Assembly (NCBI GenBank): GCA_947643615.1
Contig: CANRWO010000006.1
Span: 1 to 64,000, forward strand
Direction of reading: 5' to 3'
DNA: 64,000 bases
From: an uncultured Lachnospiraceae bacterium
GTDB taxonomy: Bacteria > Bacillota > Clostridia > Lachnospirales > Lachnospiraceae
The notes under the pieces were generated by a model. It was not told the origin of the DNA. It did no database searches and was given only the letters and a program-made list of their open reading frames with translations. Of this stretch, positions 42,661 through 51,290 are shown one piece after another. Numbering within the stretch: position 1 is the first letter of the stretch; each line of letters starts with the position of its first letter. Both the position numbers and the translations under genes were made by a program.

Positions 42661-42729
42661 GGCCGTGGTATGGCAGATATGCATTTATTATATGGGGATC
42701 TGAATATCTGGTGCAAACGGCTTCATTTA

Positions 42730-42738
42730 TGCTATAAT
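42730..42738 (+). promoter_or_regulatory. extended -10 promoter of the nitroreductase gene
   Basis: TGCTATAAT (42730-42738) is a perfect extended -10. The -35 is poor (GTGCAA at 42711). Confidence 0.5.
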
Positions 42739-42801
42739 AGTAAAAGCAAAAGAAAAGTGATTTCTGAATGAACAGTGTACCGAAACAGGAGGAACGGGCC
42801 A

Positions 42802-43380
42802 ATGGAAAATTTAATGGAGTTATTAGAGACCAGGCGTACATACCGCCGCTTTGGGCAGAAAGAAGTTTCGCAGGATATCATAGATGAGATCCTTATGGCA
42901 GCAAGGCTTTCTTCCAGCGCGGCAAACAGGCAGCCACTGAGCTATATTGTAGTGAAAGAGGCGGACAGGGTGGCGGAAGTCTTTTCCCACACAAAATGGG
43001 CGGGGGCGCTGCCGCCGGAGCAGGGCCAGCCGAAGGAGGGCGAAAGGCCCGTACTGTTTATCGCGGTGGTGGAGAATTTGGACATTAACCCTAACTGTGA
43101 TACGGACGCAGGCCTTGCCATCGGCAATATGACTTTGGCAGCGTGGAACAGAGGTGTGGGAAGCTGTATCATCGGCGCCTGCAATAAGCCTGTGCTGGCA
43201 GAAATGTTTGGGTTGGCCCAGAAGCAGGCGCTCCATTCGGTAGTGGCCTTCGGCTATCCCTCCCATGCCAGCCATATTGCCGACATGGAAGACCCGGCTC
43301 AGTTTAAGTATTATCTGGACGGCAACAGGGATTATTGCGTACCGAAGAGACGTTTGGCAGATGTGGTGAAGTATCTGTGA
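42802..43380 (+). CDS. nitroreductase-family FMN oxidoreductase
   Basis: A 192-residue nitroreductase-like flavoprotein. The N-terminal phosphate-binding motif is ETRRTYRRFGQKEVSQDIID, followed by AARLSSSAANRQPLSYIVV, typical of FMN contacts. The C-terminal half has AIGNMTLAAWNRGVGSCIIG and SVVAFGYPSH. It probably uses NAD(P)H to reduce quinones, nitro compounds or an unknown native substrate in the cytoplasm. The start at 42802 is chosen because AGGAGG is 10 nt upstream and similarity begins there. It is a single gene between two unrelated units; no partner is visible. Confidence 0.88.
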   Translation: MENLMELLETRRTYRRFGQKEVSQDIIDEILMAARLSSSAANRQPLSYIVVKEADRVAEVFSHTKWAGALPPEQGQPKEGERPVLFIAVVENLDINPNCDTDAGLAIGNMTLAAWNRGVGSCIIGACNKPVLAEMFGLAQKQALHSVVAFGYPSHASHIADMEDPAQFKYYLDGNRDYCVPKRRLADVVKYL

Positions 43381-43465
43381 AAGGTGAAACAAGGTATTAT
43401 AGAGCATTAACGGGGCATTCGGGCCAAAGAAAAGGGAAGGAAGTGTGAAGGGAGGTTACGGTTTC

Positions 43466-45949
43466 ATGCAATTAAATTATGGGGAAATCAACGATACGGA
43501 AATTCAACTGGTATGGCAGGATGGGGACAATGAGGGATGTACATACCGCCTGTATTGGTCAGACCGTTACAGTGACACGATGGAGTATAAATGTATTTAT
43601 GAGGGGACGGACACTTCCTTTACGCTGAAGAAAGTGCCGCACATCCCCCACTATCTGAAAGTGGAGGCCTGGAGTGGCGGGGTGAAGCTGAGGGAGAGCG
43701 GCCTGCTGAAAACTCCTGTGAAAAAGGCCTTCCATGAGCAGATTGAGAAGCTGAGCAGAGGCCTGGTTGCTTTTTCCGCCAAAGAGGGCGTTTTCCTGGG
43801 ATGGAGAATGTTTTTGCCAGAGGTTACCGGTTACACTGAAACCGGCATGAGCGGAACCGATTATGTGGTATACAGGAACGGCAAACCTATTAAATTGGTT
43901 ACAGACAGTACCAACTACCTGGACAGGGAAGGAACGCCCCAGGACGTCTATTCCGTGGCTGCTGCACATATCTGTGAGGAGGGCGGGGCAGAAAAGGACT
44001 GCATTGTCCTGGACGGAAAAACGGTGCATGAGACAGAGCCGCCCTGTAAGGAAGTACGTGTCAATCCGAAGGAGTATTTGGAGATCCCCATGCAGATTCC
44101 GGAGGGAGGTGTCACTCCGGCGGGGGAGGCATATACTTACAGTGCCAATGATATGAGCGTAGGAGATGTGGACGGGGACGGAGAGTATGAGTTCTTTGTG
44201 AAATGGGATCCTTCCAACGCCCATGATGTGTCCCACAGGGGATACACGGGAAAATGCTTTATCGACTGCTATAAGATTACCGGGAGGCTCTTGTGGAGGC
44301 TTGACATGGGGGTAAATATCCGGGCAGGCGCCCATTACACCCAGTTTATGGTCTATGACTTTGACGGGGACGGGAAAGCGGAAATGTCCGTGAAGACGGC
44401 CCCCGGTACCTGTATGACTGTCTATAATGAGGATGGGACTGTCCGGAGCCGGAACTATATCACCCTGCCGGAAGAGGATAGGGCCAGAGGCGTTACCCAT
44501 GAAGACAATTATGTGTGCAGCGCGGAGGACTACTACCGGCATATTGTCACTTTGTTTCAGGGATGGCAGGACATTCCCGAAGTAAAGAGGGGACAGTGGC
44601 CCGGGACACTGGAGGAATGCTTTTCTATGGAGAAAAAATATTCCTATCCACTGTCACGGCAGGATGCGGAAAGCCTGGCAGACTTTTTCATCGATGAGTA
44701 CGCCCCGGCAAGAAGTGGGAAAAATGAGTTACGGAAATTTGAAGGATTTGTTTATGAGGGGCCGGAATACCTGACTATGTTTGGAGGAGACGGCGGGGAG
44801 TTGGAAACAATCTGCTTCCCTCATCCCCGGGAGGACGACGGCCTGCGCTGGGGCGATTATGCGCTGCGGCGAATTGAACCCTGTAACAGGGTAGACCGTT
44901 TCCTGTCAGGGGTGGCGTATCTGGACGGTGAGCGGCCATACCTTATAATATGCCGCGGCTATTACACCAGGACTACCATAGTGGCATATGACTTTTTTGA
45001 GGGCAGGCATCGTGTCCGCTTTGATATTGACAGCGGTTATGTCCCTATGGATAATCCTTTCTGTTCCGGCCCCCATGGAGAGCTGGGGACGGATCCTGTC
45101 TACGGCTGCCTGGCCGGCCAGGGCAATCACAACCTTTCCACCGCGGATGTGGACGGTGACGGCTGCCAGGAAATCATTTACGGTGCGGCAGTGATCGACC
45201 ATGACGGGAGTGTGCTGTACTCTTCATGGGGCAAGCTCCCCGACGGGCAGGATGCGAAATTCGGGCACGGGGATGCCATGCATGTGGCTGTCATCGATCC
45301 CGACAGGCCGGGATATCAGATATTCAATGTGTTCGAGGGGGCGAAGGCGGCTCCCTATGGATGGGCGCTGCGGGATGCGGAGACAGGGATCCCCTTCTTT
45401 GGGGAGTATGCGGAAAAGGACCTTGGCCGCTGCATGATAGGGGATGTCAATCCCAATGTGCGGGGACTGTGCGTTTGGGTAAAAGAAATGTATGACTGTA
45501 AAGGGAACAGGCTGCCCGACAAGATATTAGGGACCAACCAGAGTATCCGTTTTGCGGCAGACCTGAGTACGCAAATCCTTGACGGTGTGGACTATATCCA
45601 TGAAAAGCATTCCGGTATTGTCAATGACAATACCCACGGCATTATGTTAAAGCCGGAGGGTACGTTGACCAACAACGGTACCAAGGGAAATCCCTGCCTT
45701 GTGGCGGATATTTTCGGGGATTTCAGGGAGGAACTCCTGCTGCGGACGGAGGACAGCAGCGCGATCCGCATATACACCGGCCTTGAGGTCACCTGCCATA
45801 AGCTGTTTACCTTAATGCACGATACCATGTACCGTACCGGGATAGCATGGCAGAATAACTGCTATAACCAGCCGTGTTATACGAAATTTTACTATGCCGG
45901 TGATATGGATTTCTCTCAGGTGCTGCCTTATCTGAACGCAGGGGAATAA
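43466..45949 (+). CDS. PL11-type rhamnogalacturonan lyase, probably cytoplasmic
   Basis: An 827-residue enzyme of the YesW/YesX (PL11) type. An N-terminal Fn3-like part is followed by the eight-bladed propeller signature: repeated calcium-binding loops such as VGDVDGDGEYEF, VYDFDGDGKAEM and TADVDGDGCQEI, plus AGAHYTQFMVYD, FGHGDAMHVA and GLEVTCHKLFTLMHDTMYR. The start at 43466 is preferred because GGGAGG lies 10 nt upstream. There is no signal peptide, so it should cut imported rhamnogalacturonan I fragments inside the cell, between rhamnose and galacturonate. With the surface PL9-like protein at 13275 it indicates pectin use. No transporter or GH105 neighbour is seen here. Confidence 0.88.
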   Translation: MQLNYGEINDTEIQLVWQDGDNEGCTYRLYWSDRYSDTMEYKCIYEGTDTSFTLKKVPHIPHYLKVEAWSGGVKLRESGLLKTPVKKAFHEQIEKLSRGLVAFSAKEGVFLGWRMFLPEVTGYTETGMSGTDYVVYRNGKPIKLVTDSTNYLDREGTPQDVYSVAAAHICEEGGAEKDCIVLDGKTVHETEPPCKEVRVNPKEYLEIPMQIPEGGVTPAGEAYTYSANDMSVGDVDGDGEYEFFVKWDPSNAHDVSHRGYTGKCFIDCYKITGRLLWRLDMGVNIRAGAHYTQFMVYDFDGDGKAEMSVKTAPGTCMTVYNEDGTVRSRNYITLPEEDRARGVTHEDNYVCSAEDYYRHIVTLFQGWQDIPEVKRGQWPGTLEECFSMEKKYSYPLSRQDAESLADFFIDEYAPARSGKNELRKFEGFVYEGPEYLTMFGGDGGELETICFPHPREDDGLRWGDYALRRIEPCNRVDRFLSGVAYLDGERPYLIICRGYYTRTTIVAYDFFEGRHRVRFDIDSGYVPMDNPFCSGPHGELGTDPVYGCLAGQGNHNLSTADVDGDGCQEIIYGAAVIDHDGSVLYSSWGKLPDGQDAKFGHGDAMHVAVIDPDRPGYQIFNVFEGAKAAPYGWALRDAETGIPFFGEYAEKDLGRCMIGDVNPNVRGLCVWVKEMYDCKGNRLPDKILGTNQSIRFAADLSTQILDGVDYIHEKHSGIVNDNTHGIMLKPEGTLTNNGTKGNPCLVADIFGDFREELLLRTEDSSAIRIYTGLEVTCHKLFTLMHDTMYRTGIAWQNNCYNQPCYTKFYYAGDMDFSQVLPYLNAGE

Positions 45950-45992
45950 GCCTTGTTGAGGCAGGAAGAAAAGGATATTTCCAGACAGTACA

Positions 45993-46892
45993 CTAATTGC
46001 CTTTAAGCCGTTCATTTTCGGACATGAGCGCGGCTATGAGAGCATCCTTTTCTTCCACCTGAGTTGCCAACTCGCTGATCCGGTTTTTCTGTTCCGTGAT
46101 CCGGTTTTCCTGTTCCGTGATCCGGTTTTCCTGTTCCGTTATCTTGGTTTCCTGATTCGCAATATAATGCTGTGTCGTGCGCTGCCTGCGGTAATAATCT
46201 TCCCGGGCTTCGCATTGCAGGCGTATTTTCTCATCCTGGGTCAATTGGTAAATGGTGTTGGAGGCATCTTCAATACAATTATCTTTCTGCGCAATCATTT
46301 TAATCTCCTCCCATGTGGTGGCTTTGAAGAGGGAAGCCCAATAGTCCATATGATAGGACTTATCTTCCTTGGTTGCCAAGTCTATACGAGTTAAGTTTAA
46401 CACAGAAAGGCACAGTTTGTCACTATATAGCATATGGTTTTTTACGTTTAGCAATTGATAGGTGGCATAAAATTCAGGATATTCAGGGAACAGGGTAAAA
46501 TTCAGCAGGCCAATCTGTATACTCGGCTTTACGCTGAGGTAATCCTCCCCATGAATCAGAGTATCAAAAGAGCGGCAGAGATAGCTCAGTGAGCGCTCTA
46601 CCCAGTTTAGCTCGTTGATGACCTGCATTTCAAGGTTAATCCTTGCATGGTCATTTAAAATAACCCTGACATCAAGAAAGAAGGTCTTGGTGTCGATGGT
46701 TTCACCCAGCTCAATGGGATTCGCGATAACTACGGACAGGACCTGTTCCGAATCCAGATGGAGCAGGGAGCAGATCAGACCTTTCAAAACCCTGTTGTTC
46801 CGCTGGAGCAGCGCCCGAAACAGATAATCGTTGTGCATGGGGATGCTTACAGGGCCGGTGGCAGAGGCAAAGCCAGTGTGTTTTTCATGCAT
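45993..46892 (-). CDS. Rpn-family recombination-promoting nuclease / PD-(D/E)XK transposase-like protein
   Basis: 299 residues on the minus strand. The N-terminal half matches the Rpn/PDDEXK_2 family: NDYLFRALLQRNNRVLKGLI, then KTFFLDVRVILNDHARINLEMQ, where D and E-x-Q form the nuclease active site, and ERSLSYLCRSFD. The C-terminus is a heptad coiled coil with tandem ITEQENR units encoded by 21-bp repeats (about 46075-46155). AAAGGAG lies 7 nt before the start on that strand. Rpn proteins cut DNA and promote RecA-independent recombination; copies are often mobile and numerous in Lachnospiraceae-type genomes. Confidence 0.85.
   Translation of the reverse strand: MHEKHTGFASATGPVSIPMHNDYLFRALLQRNNRVLKGLICSLLHLDSEQVLSVVIANPIELGETIDTKTFFLDVRVILNDHARINLEMQVINELNWVERSLSYLCRSFDTLIHGEDYLSVKPSIQIGLLNFTLFPEYPEFYATYQLLNVKNHMLYSDKLCLSVLNLTRIDLATKEDKSYHMDYWASLFKATTWEEIKMIAQKDNCIEDASNTIYQLTQDEKIRLQCEAREDYYRRQRTTQHYIANQETKITEQENRITEQENRITEQKNRISELATQVEEKDALIAALMSENERLKGN
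46075..46155 (-). repeat. 21-bp tandem repeats in the rpn-like gene
   Basis: Three to four units of the 21-bp word seen on the plus strand as CCGGTTTTCCTGTTCCGTGA plus T, each encoding one heptad ITEQENR. Copy number can change in frame. Confidence 0.8.
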
Positions 46893-47210
46893 ATCATTTC
46901 TCCTTTGTGAAAGTGGGTGGCGTAGTTTTCCGACATTTATCCAAGGCGCACGGTGAATACTTCAATTTTGTGAAAAATGCCAAAACGACATGTTTTGTTT
47001 ACAAAAAACGCGCAATAGTGATTCCATCCGGAAAATGCGGCACAGTATATGGTTTATAAGTACTTGGTATGTATGGCGAACTGCCAGACAGAGATTAAGC
47101 CATCAAGAACGAAAAGACAGTGAAAATGACTTAACTTATTCAAAGATTATCAGTTTTCTGTCATGATGTCAACAACAAAAAGAAACAAAATGAATCGCTG
47201 TAAAAATCTA

Positions 47211-47239
47211 TTGCACATTCAGTCATTTCCTACTATAAT
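47211..47239 (+). promoter_or_regulatory. promoter of nrdDG
   Basis: TTGCAC (47211-47216), 17-bp spacer, TATAAT (47234-47239). The remaining gap 46893-47210 contains no gene that I can support. Confidence 0.7.
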
Positions 47240-47243
47240 ACAG

Positions 47244-47291
47244 ATACAAGATATAGATGCAGAAGTTGTATTTTGACACAAAATATAGTTA
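47244..47291 (+). promoter_or_regulatory. paired NrdR-like boxes over the nrdD transcription start
   Basis: ACACAAAATATAGTTA (47276-47291) matches the NrdR consensus ACACWATATATWGTGT at 13 of 16 positions. ATACAAGATATAGATG (47244-47259) matches at 11 of 16. Their starts are 32 bp apart, three helical turns, as in known NrdR pairs. The position over and after the start site fits repression. Confidence 0.6.
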
Positions 47292-47308
47292 AGCCATATC
47301 CGCGGAAG

Positions 47309-47474
47309 CTAGTACATCGTTGCATTAATTCTTGAGTAATCAGCACTCGCTGTTCACGCCATCGCCGCGTTGTCGTCAGTCAACGATGCCACCGCATCGC
47401 CTCCTTCCTCCGCCTTACGCTGACGCAAACATCAAGCACTGATTTACTTCAAAATTAACGCAATGCTGTACTAG
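47309..47474 (+). mobile_element. 166-bp CTAG-bounded MITE-like element, copy 2
   Basis: Starts CTAGTACATCGTTGCATTAA and ends CAATGCTGTACTAG. Compared with the reverse complement of copy 1 I count a single base difference. It lies in the nrdD 5' region, between the NrdR-like boxes and the start codon, so the nrdDG message would carry it as a long folded leader. Confidence 0.85.
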
Positions 47475-47600
47475 CAGTGCGGCATTCGCTAACGTGGGGC
47501 CCAAAGGCATGCCTTGCGCCCAGGCAGGCAACGGCATGAAGCAGGATGCGCCGGTTTGCTCATTGCCAGCGGAATAAAACAGATGGGAGTAAATGTATTG

Positions 47601-49727
47601 ATGAGGATTCAGAAGAGAGACGGAAGGATAGTACCTTACGGGGAAGACAAAATTATCCAGGCGATCCGTAAGGCCAACCATGAGGTGGAGGAGAGTGACC
47701 GGGCAGAAGACGGATTGGTGGAGGAGATCCTGGAGGCTGTCCAGGCGGAAGGCCGGGAGCTTCAGACGGTGGAACACGTCCAGGACATCATAGAACAGCA
47801 TCTGGTGGAGCATAATAAGTATGCCCTGGCTAAAAAATACATTGTCTACCGCTATCAGAGGAGCCTGCTGCGCAAATCCAATACTACCGACGAGTCCATC
47901 CTGAAACTCATCCGCAACGAGAATAAGGAGCTTGCGGAAGAAAACTCCAATAAAAATACAAGGCTGGCTTCTACCCAGCGTGATTATATTGCCGGAGAGG
48001 TATCCCGGGATGTGACCAGGCGTATGCTTTTGCCGGAACATATTGCCCTTGCCCATGACAATGGCGCGATCCATTTTCATGACGCGGATTATTTTATCCA
48101 GCCGATCTTCAACTGCTGTCTCATCAATATTCAGGATATGCTGGACAATGGGACATCCATTAACGGAAAGATGATTGAGTCGCCTAAGAGCTTCCAGGTG
48201 GCGTGCACTGTGACTACCCAGATCATCGCGGCCGTGGCAAGCAACCAGTATGGCGGGCAGTCGGTGAATATACGCCATTTGGGCAAATATCTGCGCAAAA
48301 GCAGGGAAAAATTCGAAAGCCAGCTGCAGAAAGAGTTTGGAGATGCCATAGAGGATACTATGAGGCGCAGGATCGTAGATATCCGCTTGCAGGATGAGCT
48401 GAGGTCAGGCGTCCAGACAATCCAGTACCAGATCAACACCCTGATGACTACCAACGGCCAGTCGCCTTTTGTGACACTGTTCCTGCACATTGACGAGGAA
48501 GACGAATATGTGGAAGAAACGGTGATGATCATAAAAGAGATCCTGCGCCAGAGGCTCCAGGGAACCAAAAACGAGCAGGGCGTCTATGTGACGCCTGCAT
48601 TCCCCAAGCTGATCTATGTGCTGGATGAAAACAATTGCTTAAAGGGCGGGAAATATGACGATGTTACCAGGCTGGCGGCAAGGTGCTCCGCCAAGAGGAT
48701 GTATCCCGATTATATTTCCGCCAAAAAGATGAGAGAAAATTACGAAGGCAATGTTTTTTCCTGCATGGGTTGCCGGTCTTTTCTGGCGCCGTGGAAGGAT
48801 GAGAAGGGAAAATATAAATTCGAAGGCCGCTTTAACCAGGGGGTAGTGAGCTTAAATCTGCCTCAGATCGGCATCCTTGCAAAAGGAGATGAGGAAGTCT
48901 TCTGGAAGCTTATGGACGAGCGCCTGGAATTGTGTTATGAGGCGTTGATGTGCCGCCATAAGGCGCTCCAGGGGGTGCTGTCGGATGTCAGTCCGATTCA
49001 TTGGCAGTATGGGGCCATCGCCAGGCTGAACAAGGGTGAGGCCATCGACCCGCTTTTGTACGGGGGATATTCCAGCATCTCATTGGGTTATATCGGCTTG
49101 TATGAGACGACTTATCTGATGAAAGGCTGCAGCCATACGGAAGAGGCAGGCAGGGAGTTTGCCATGGGCGTTATGGAACGCATGAATGAGGCGGTGCGGA
49201 AGTGGAAGGAAGAGACCAATATCGGTTTCGCATTGTACGGTACGCCGGCGGAGACCCTGTGTTACCGTTTTGCAAGGATAGACAGGGAAAAATTCGGTGA
49301 TATTCCCAATGTGACGGACAAAGGGTATTATACCAATTCTTACCATGTGGACGTGAGGGAACCCATCGATGCCTTTTCCAAGTTTACCTTTGAGAGCCGG
49401 TTCCAAAATAAATCCCTGGGCGGCGCAATTTCCTATGTGGAGATCCCAAACCTCAGAAATAACCCGGAGGCTTTGGAGGAGCTGATCCGCTTTATATATG
49501 ACAATATCCAGTACGGTGAGTTTAATACGAAGTCGGATTACTGCCATGAGTGCGGTTATGACGGTGAGATGGAAATCAATGAAGATTTGGAGTGGGAGTG
49601 CCCACAATGTCATAATAAGGACCATGCGAAGATGAATGTGACCAGGCGGACCTGCGGTTACCTGGGGGAAAATTTCTGGAATACCGGCAAGACCAAAGAG
49701 ATCAAGGCAAGGGTCCTGCATTTATAA
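47601..49727 (+). CDS. nrdD: anaerobic (class III) ribonucleoside-triphosphate reductase
   Basis: A 708-residue NrdD. Residues about 1-90 are an ATP-cone (RIQKRDGRIVPYGEDKIIQA) for allosteric control. The barrel has IHFHDADYF and NVFSCMGCRSFLAPW with the active-site cysteine. The C-terminus carries the zinc site (CHECG and CPQC) and the glycyl radical site RRTCGYLGENFWNTGKTKEI near residue 686. It makes dNTPs without oxygen. The start at 47601 is preferred (MRIQKRDG) with GGGAG 11 nt upstream; ATG 47583 is an alternative. It is controlled by the NrdR-like boxes upstream and paired with its activase nrdG 42 nt downstream. Confidence 0.96.
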   Translation: MRIQKRDGRIVPYGEDKIIQAIRKANHEVEESDRAEDGLVEEILEAVQAEGRELQTVEHVQDIIEQHLVEHNKYALAKKYIVYRYQRSLLRKSNTTDESILKLIRNENKELAEENSNKNTRLASTQRDYIAGEVSRDVTRRMLLPEHIALAHDNGAIHFHDADYFIQPIFNCCLINIQDMLDNGTSINGKMIESPKSFQVACTVTTQIIAAVASNQYGGQSVNIRHLGKYLRKSREKFESQLQKEFGDAIEDTMRRRIVDIRLQDELRSGVQTIQYQINTLMTTNGQSPFVTLFLHIDEEDEYVEETVMIIKEILRQRLQGTKNEQGVYVTPAFPKLIYVLDENNCLKGGKYDDVTRLAARCSAKRMYPDYISAKKMRENYEGNVFSCMGCRSFLAPWKDEKGKYKFEGRFNQGVVSLNLPQIGILAKGDEEVFWKLMDERLELCYEALMCRHKALQGVLSDVSPIHWQYGAIARLNKGEAIDPLLYGGYSSISLGYIGLYETTYLMKGCSHTEEAGREFAMGVMERMNEAVRKWKEETNIGFALYGTPAETLCYRFARIDREKFGDIPNVTDKGYYTNSYHVDVREPIDAFSKFTFESRFQNKSLGGAISYVEIPNLRNNPEALEELIRFIYDNIQYGEFNTKSDYCHECGYDGEMEINEDLEWECPQCHNKDHAKMNVTRRTCGYLGENFWNTGKTKEIKARVLHL

Positions 49728-49769
49728 AGGATTCCGGGATACTGCTAAGAAGAGGGGGCAGGAATTGCA

Positions 49770-50291
49770 ATGAATTATGCGGCCATTAAGAAGACGGACG
49801 TGGCCAACGGGCCCGGTATCAGGGTTTCCCTGTTTGTCAGCGGCTGCACCCATGCCTGCAAAGGCTGTTTTAACAGTGAGGCGTGGGATTTCACTTATGG
49901 GCAGCCGTTTACCCGGGAAACGGAGAAAGAAATACTAAAGGCGCTGGACAATGAGTATATCACAGGTTTCAGCGTGCTGGGCGGGGAACCCATGGAACCT
50001 CAAAACCGCGGGACGGTGTTGGGATTGCTGCGCCAGGTCAGGGAAGCCTATCCGGGGAAAAGCATTTGGTGTTATACCGGTTACGAATATGAGAAAGACC
50101 TGCTCCGGTGGTCAGCGGACGGGGACGGAATTGTGACGGAGCTTCTGGATCTCATCGACGTATTGGTAGACGGCGCGTTTGTGGAGGAGAAGAAAGATTT
50201 GCGCCTTGCCTTCCGGGGTTCTGCAAACCAAAGGCTGATAGACGTGAAAGCATCAAAAAAAGCGGGGTATGCGGTGTGCTGCCCTATTTGA
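49770..50291 (+). CDS. nrdG: anaerobic ribonucleotide reductase-activating protein
   Basis: A 173-residue radical SAM activase. The 4Fe-4S cysteines are in SGCTHACKGCFN (CxxxCxxC, residues 26-33), followed by SVLGGEPMEP, the SAM-binding GGE motif. It uses SAM and an electron to generate the glycyl radical on NrdD. It lies 42 nt after nrdD, in the same transcript. Its 3' end overlaps the convergent DtxR-family gene by 8 nt. Confidence 0.96.
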   Translation: MNYAAIKKTDVANGPGIRVSLFVSGCTHACKGCFNSEAWDFTYGQPFTRETEKEILKALDNEYITGFSVLGGEPMEPQNRGTVLGLLRQVREAYPGKSIWCYTGYEYEKDLLRWSADGDGIVTELLDLIDVLVDGAFVEEKKDLRLAFRGSANQRLIDVKASKKAGYAVCCPI

Positions 50292-50643
50292 TCAGATCCC
50301 GGATGGCATCGAAGCTTTCTTTACTGATCACGTGCTCGATTTTGCAGGCATCCTCCAAGGCGATTTCCCTGGGCACGCCCAGACGCATCAACCATGAAGA
50401 GATCATTTCATGGCGTTCATAGATCATCTCCGCTATTTCACGCCCTGGCTGGGTGAGGGTGATAAAACCGGAATGATCCATCCGTATATGCTTCTTTTCC
50501 CGAAGATGCTTCATGGCCACGCTGACGCTGGATTTCTTAAATCCCAGTTCATTGGCGATATCCACGGAGCGTACTACGGGTAGCCGTTTGCTCAAAACCA
50601 ATATGGTTTCCAGATAATTTTCTGCGGATTCATTTACAGTCAT
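50284..50643 (-). CDS. DtxR-family metal-dependent repressor (iron-type ligands, no SH3 domain)
   Basis: 119 residues on the minus strand. The winged helix is YLETILVLSKRLPVVRSVDI with KKSSVSVAMKHLREKKHI. The dimerisation/metal domain has YERHEMISSWLMRLGV and EDACKIEHVIS. The C-x2-E-H arrangement (CKIEH) resembles the DtxR/IdeR iron site more than MntR, which has a glutamate at the cysteine position. The C-terminal SH3-like domain is absent. AAAGGGAG precedes the start. The feoAAB operon about 730 bp away, with a dyad over its -10 box, is the obvious target (inference). The name mntR would be the automatic label but may be wrong. Confidence 0.88.
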   Translation of the reverse strand: MTVNESAENYLETILVLSKRLPVVRSVDIANELGFKKSSVSVAMKHLREKKHIRMDHSGFITLTQPGREIAEMIYERHEMISSWLMRLGVPREIALEDACKIEHVISKESFDAIRDLIK

Positions 50644-50794
50644 GTCTGACTCCCTTTATCTCTATCTCTTTCAAATATTCCTTATATATTCCGGCTCGGG
50701 GAATGAAAAATTGTGTTTGAAAAATCATCCCTGCCGTCTGTGCGCCCTGCTTTGCATGATATTTCAAATTACATAACCTGTTGTGGGTTCTCCA

Positions 50795-50836
50795 TTTGGC
50801 ACAAATCTCCCCCAAATCATGCCGCACATCCGGCAG
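50795..50836. repeat. dispersed 42-nt intergenic repeat, copy B
   Basis: Partner of 19362-19403 (TTTGGCACAAATCTCCCCCA...). It lies upstream of the minus-strand DtxR-family gene. The gap 50644-51371 holds this repeat, two 166-bp elements and the feo promoter, but no gene. Confidence 0.4.
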
Positions 50837-50864
50837 AAACCATTTTTCAAACGTACCCCGGATA

Positions 50865-51030
50865 CTAGTACTCCGTACTGAAAACCCTTGTGCAAATATT
50901 TCGGTCTATTTTCCCGATTGCACAAGCCCAGAATACTCAACGTAGCCCGCTACGCCTCCGTTTCTGAACTTGTACACTCGAAAAAATATCCTCGAAAATT
51001 TGCACAGGAACTTCAAGTACGGAGTACTAG
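50865..51030. mobile_element. 166-bp CTAG-bounded palindromic element, second family
   Basis: Starts CTAGTACTCCGTACTGAA and ends TTCAAGTACGGAGTACTAG; inner inverted words TGTGCAAAT...TTTCG extend the match to about 38 bp. The interior is unrelated to the other 166-bp family, but the total length is identical. Its right-hand CTAG (51027-51030) is also the left-hand CTAG of the next element. Confidence 0.75.
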
Positions 51031-51192
51031 TACATCGTTGCATTAATTCTTGAGTACTCAGCACTCGCTGTTCACGCCATCGCCGCGTTGTCGTCAGTCA
51101 ACGATGCCACCGCATCGCCTCCTTCCTCCGCCTTACGCTGACGCAAACATCAAGCACTGATTTACTTCAAGATTAACGCAATGATGTACTAG
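51027..51192 (+). mobile_element. 166-bp CTAG-bounded MITE-like element, copy 3
   Basis: Same orientation as copy 2 and nearly identical; differences seen are GAGTACTCA for GAGTAATCA, AAGATT for AAAATT and ATGATG for ATGCTG. It ends about 100 bp upstream of the feo promoter -35 box. Confidence 0.85.
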
Positions 51193-51290
51193 ACTGCAAT
51201 CCGGTTAAATATCTTGTATTTTACCACGAGGGGGGAAATATGAAAATAGCAATCATCGAAAATCTGCATGTTATTTTTTGTAAAAAGTTA

